A stretch of 5,906 nt of DNA, from positions 1-5,906 of the forward strand of contig JABFXT010000528.1 in assembly GCA_013361595.1 (NCBI GenBank), read 5' to 3'. This DNA is from Nocardia sp. Lineage in GTDB: Bacteria > Actinomycetota > Actinomycetes > Mycobacteriales > Mycobacteriaceae. The notes beneath the pieces were generated by a model. It was not told the origin of the DNA, ran no database searches, and saw only the letters and a list, made by a program, of their open reading frames with translations. Below are positions 5,302 through 5,906 of the stretch, piece after piece; the first letter of the stretch is position 1, and every line of letters starts with the position of its first letter. Both the position numbers and the translations under genes were made by a program.

Positions 5302-5906
5302 ATGTACACGAGGCAGCAACACCAGCGCACCGCCCGACTCCTCGGCTCGGTGCTCGCCGCCGCGGTTCTCGCGGCCGGACCGATCACTCTGGGTGGACCC
5401 GCGGCAGCACAGCCCGCACCACCCACCACCACCCCGTTCGCCACACCGGTTACCGATACCTGCCCGCAGAAGACTCAACCGCCTCCCGCGATCGACGCCT
5501 CCGAGGTACCGGAACCGGGCGAAACGGCGCCGGTGCCACTCTCGGTCCCCGACTCCCCGGTCGGCGGGAAGCGGCTCGGTGAATGCGGTGTGGTGCTACC
5601 CACCGGTGCGCCCGCGCTGCCCGCGGATATCTCCGCGACCGCCTGGATGGTGTCGGATCTGGACACCGGCTCGGTTATCGCCGCCAAGGACCCGCACGGC
5701 CGGTACCGCCCGGCCAGCACCATCAAGGTGCTGTTGTCGATCGTCGCGCTGCGCACCCTGGATCTGGACAAGGTCGTTGTGGGCACTCAGGCCGACGCCG
5801 ATGTCGAGGGCACCCGGGTCGGCATCGGACCGGGTGGCCGCTACTCGAACCGGCAGTTGCTGCACGCCCTGGTGATGGCGTCCGGTAACGACGCCGCCCA
5901 TGCGCT
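5302..5906 (+). CDS. dacB: D-alanyl-D-alanine carboxypeptidase, DacB1 type (3' end cut off)
   Basis: This is the first 201 residues of a serine DD-carboxypeptidase (class A low-molecular-weight penicillin-binding protein) that trims the terminal D-Ala from peptidoglycan stem peptides outside the membrane. The N-terminus has basic residues (RQQHQRTAR), a hydrophobic core (13-31) and a likely signal peptidase site after A34-A-A36. A Pro/Thr-rich linker with two cysteines (C54, C95) could form a disulphide. The catalytic domain begins near 112: the nucleophile motif is S139-T-I-K142 inside RPASTIKVL, and S194-G-N196 is the second motif. The KTG motif and the C-terminal membrane anchor known in M. 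tuberculosis DacB1 would lie beyond the window. GTKVGV-like GTRVGIGPGG (170-179) and HALVMASGNDAAHA (188-201) closely follow DacB1 as I recall it. The ATG is the only start that leaves a complete signal peptide. It lies 91 bp after add and is probably a separate unit. Confidence 0.93.
   Translation, partial: MYTRQQHQRTARLLGSVLAAAVLAAGPITLGGPAAAQPAPPTTTPFATPVTDTCPQKTQPPPAIDASEVPEPGETAPVPLSVPDSPVGGKRLGECGVVLPTGAPALPADISATAWMVSDLDTGSVIAAKDPHGRYRPASTIKVLLSIVALRTLDLDKVVVGTQADADVEGTRVGIGPGGRYSNRQLLHALVMASGNDAAHA

Overview
The window looks like the chromosome of a high-GC mycolic-acid actinobacterium, most likely Nocardia or a close relative. The basis is the very GC-rich coding sequence, TANNNT-type promoters, and proteins that resemble Mycobacterium tuberculosis Cdd, DeoA, Add and DacB1 from memory. 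No database search was run, so the genus is an inference.

Layout. Positions 1-498 hold no convincing gene. This stretch is less GC-rich than the rest and carries an iron-box-like sequence (45-63), a near-perfect 16-bp palindrome (298-313) and a GC-rich hairpin (458-478). A small minus-strand gene (499-759) encodes an 86-residue protein that matches only the C-terminal domain of GreA/GreB transcription factors. Divergent from it, on the plus strand, come cdd (cytidine deaminase, 974-1369), an LLM-class flavin-dependent oxidoreductase (1558-2559), deoA (thymidine phosphorylase, 2611-4017) and add (adenosine deaminase, 4113-5210). Last is the 5' part of a secreted D-alanyl-D-alanine carboxypeptidase of the DacB1 type (5302 to the window end).

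How the genes fit together. Cdd deaminates (deoxy)cytidine to (deoxy)uridine. DeoA splits deoxyuridine and thymidine with phosphate into free base and deoxyribose-1-phosphate. Add deaminates (deoxy)adenosine to (deoxy)inosine. This is a nucleoside salvage and catabolism cluster in the same order as M. tuberculosis cdd-deoA-add, but with an oxidoreductase between cdd and deoA. The spacers of 188, 51 and 95 bp suggest partly independent transcription; add has a plausible promoter of its own that would give a leaderless mRNA. The carboxypeptidase is a cell-wall gene and probably a separate unit.

Main oddities: a perfect 21-bp tandem duplication that doubles the Shine-Dalgarno and start codon of cdd; a Gre-type domain without its catalytic coiled coil; a 38-residue histidine-rich tail on DeoA; the oxidoreductase inside the cluster; and several short tandem duplications in the spacers. 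I found no CRISPR array, tRNA, rRNA, insertion sequence or phage gene, and no clear evidence of a wholly new system.
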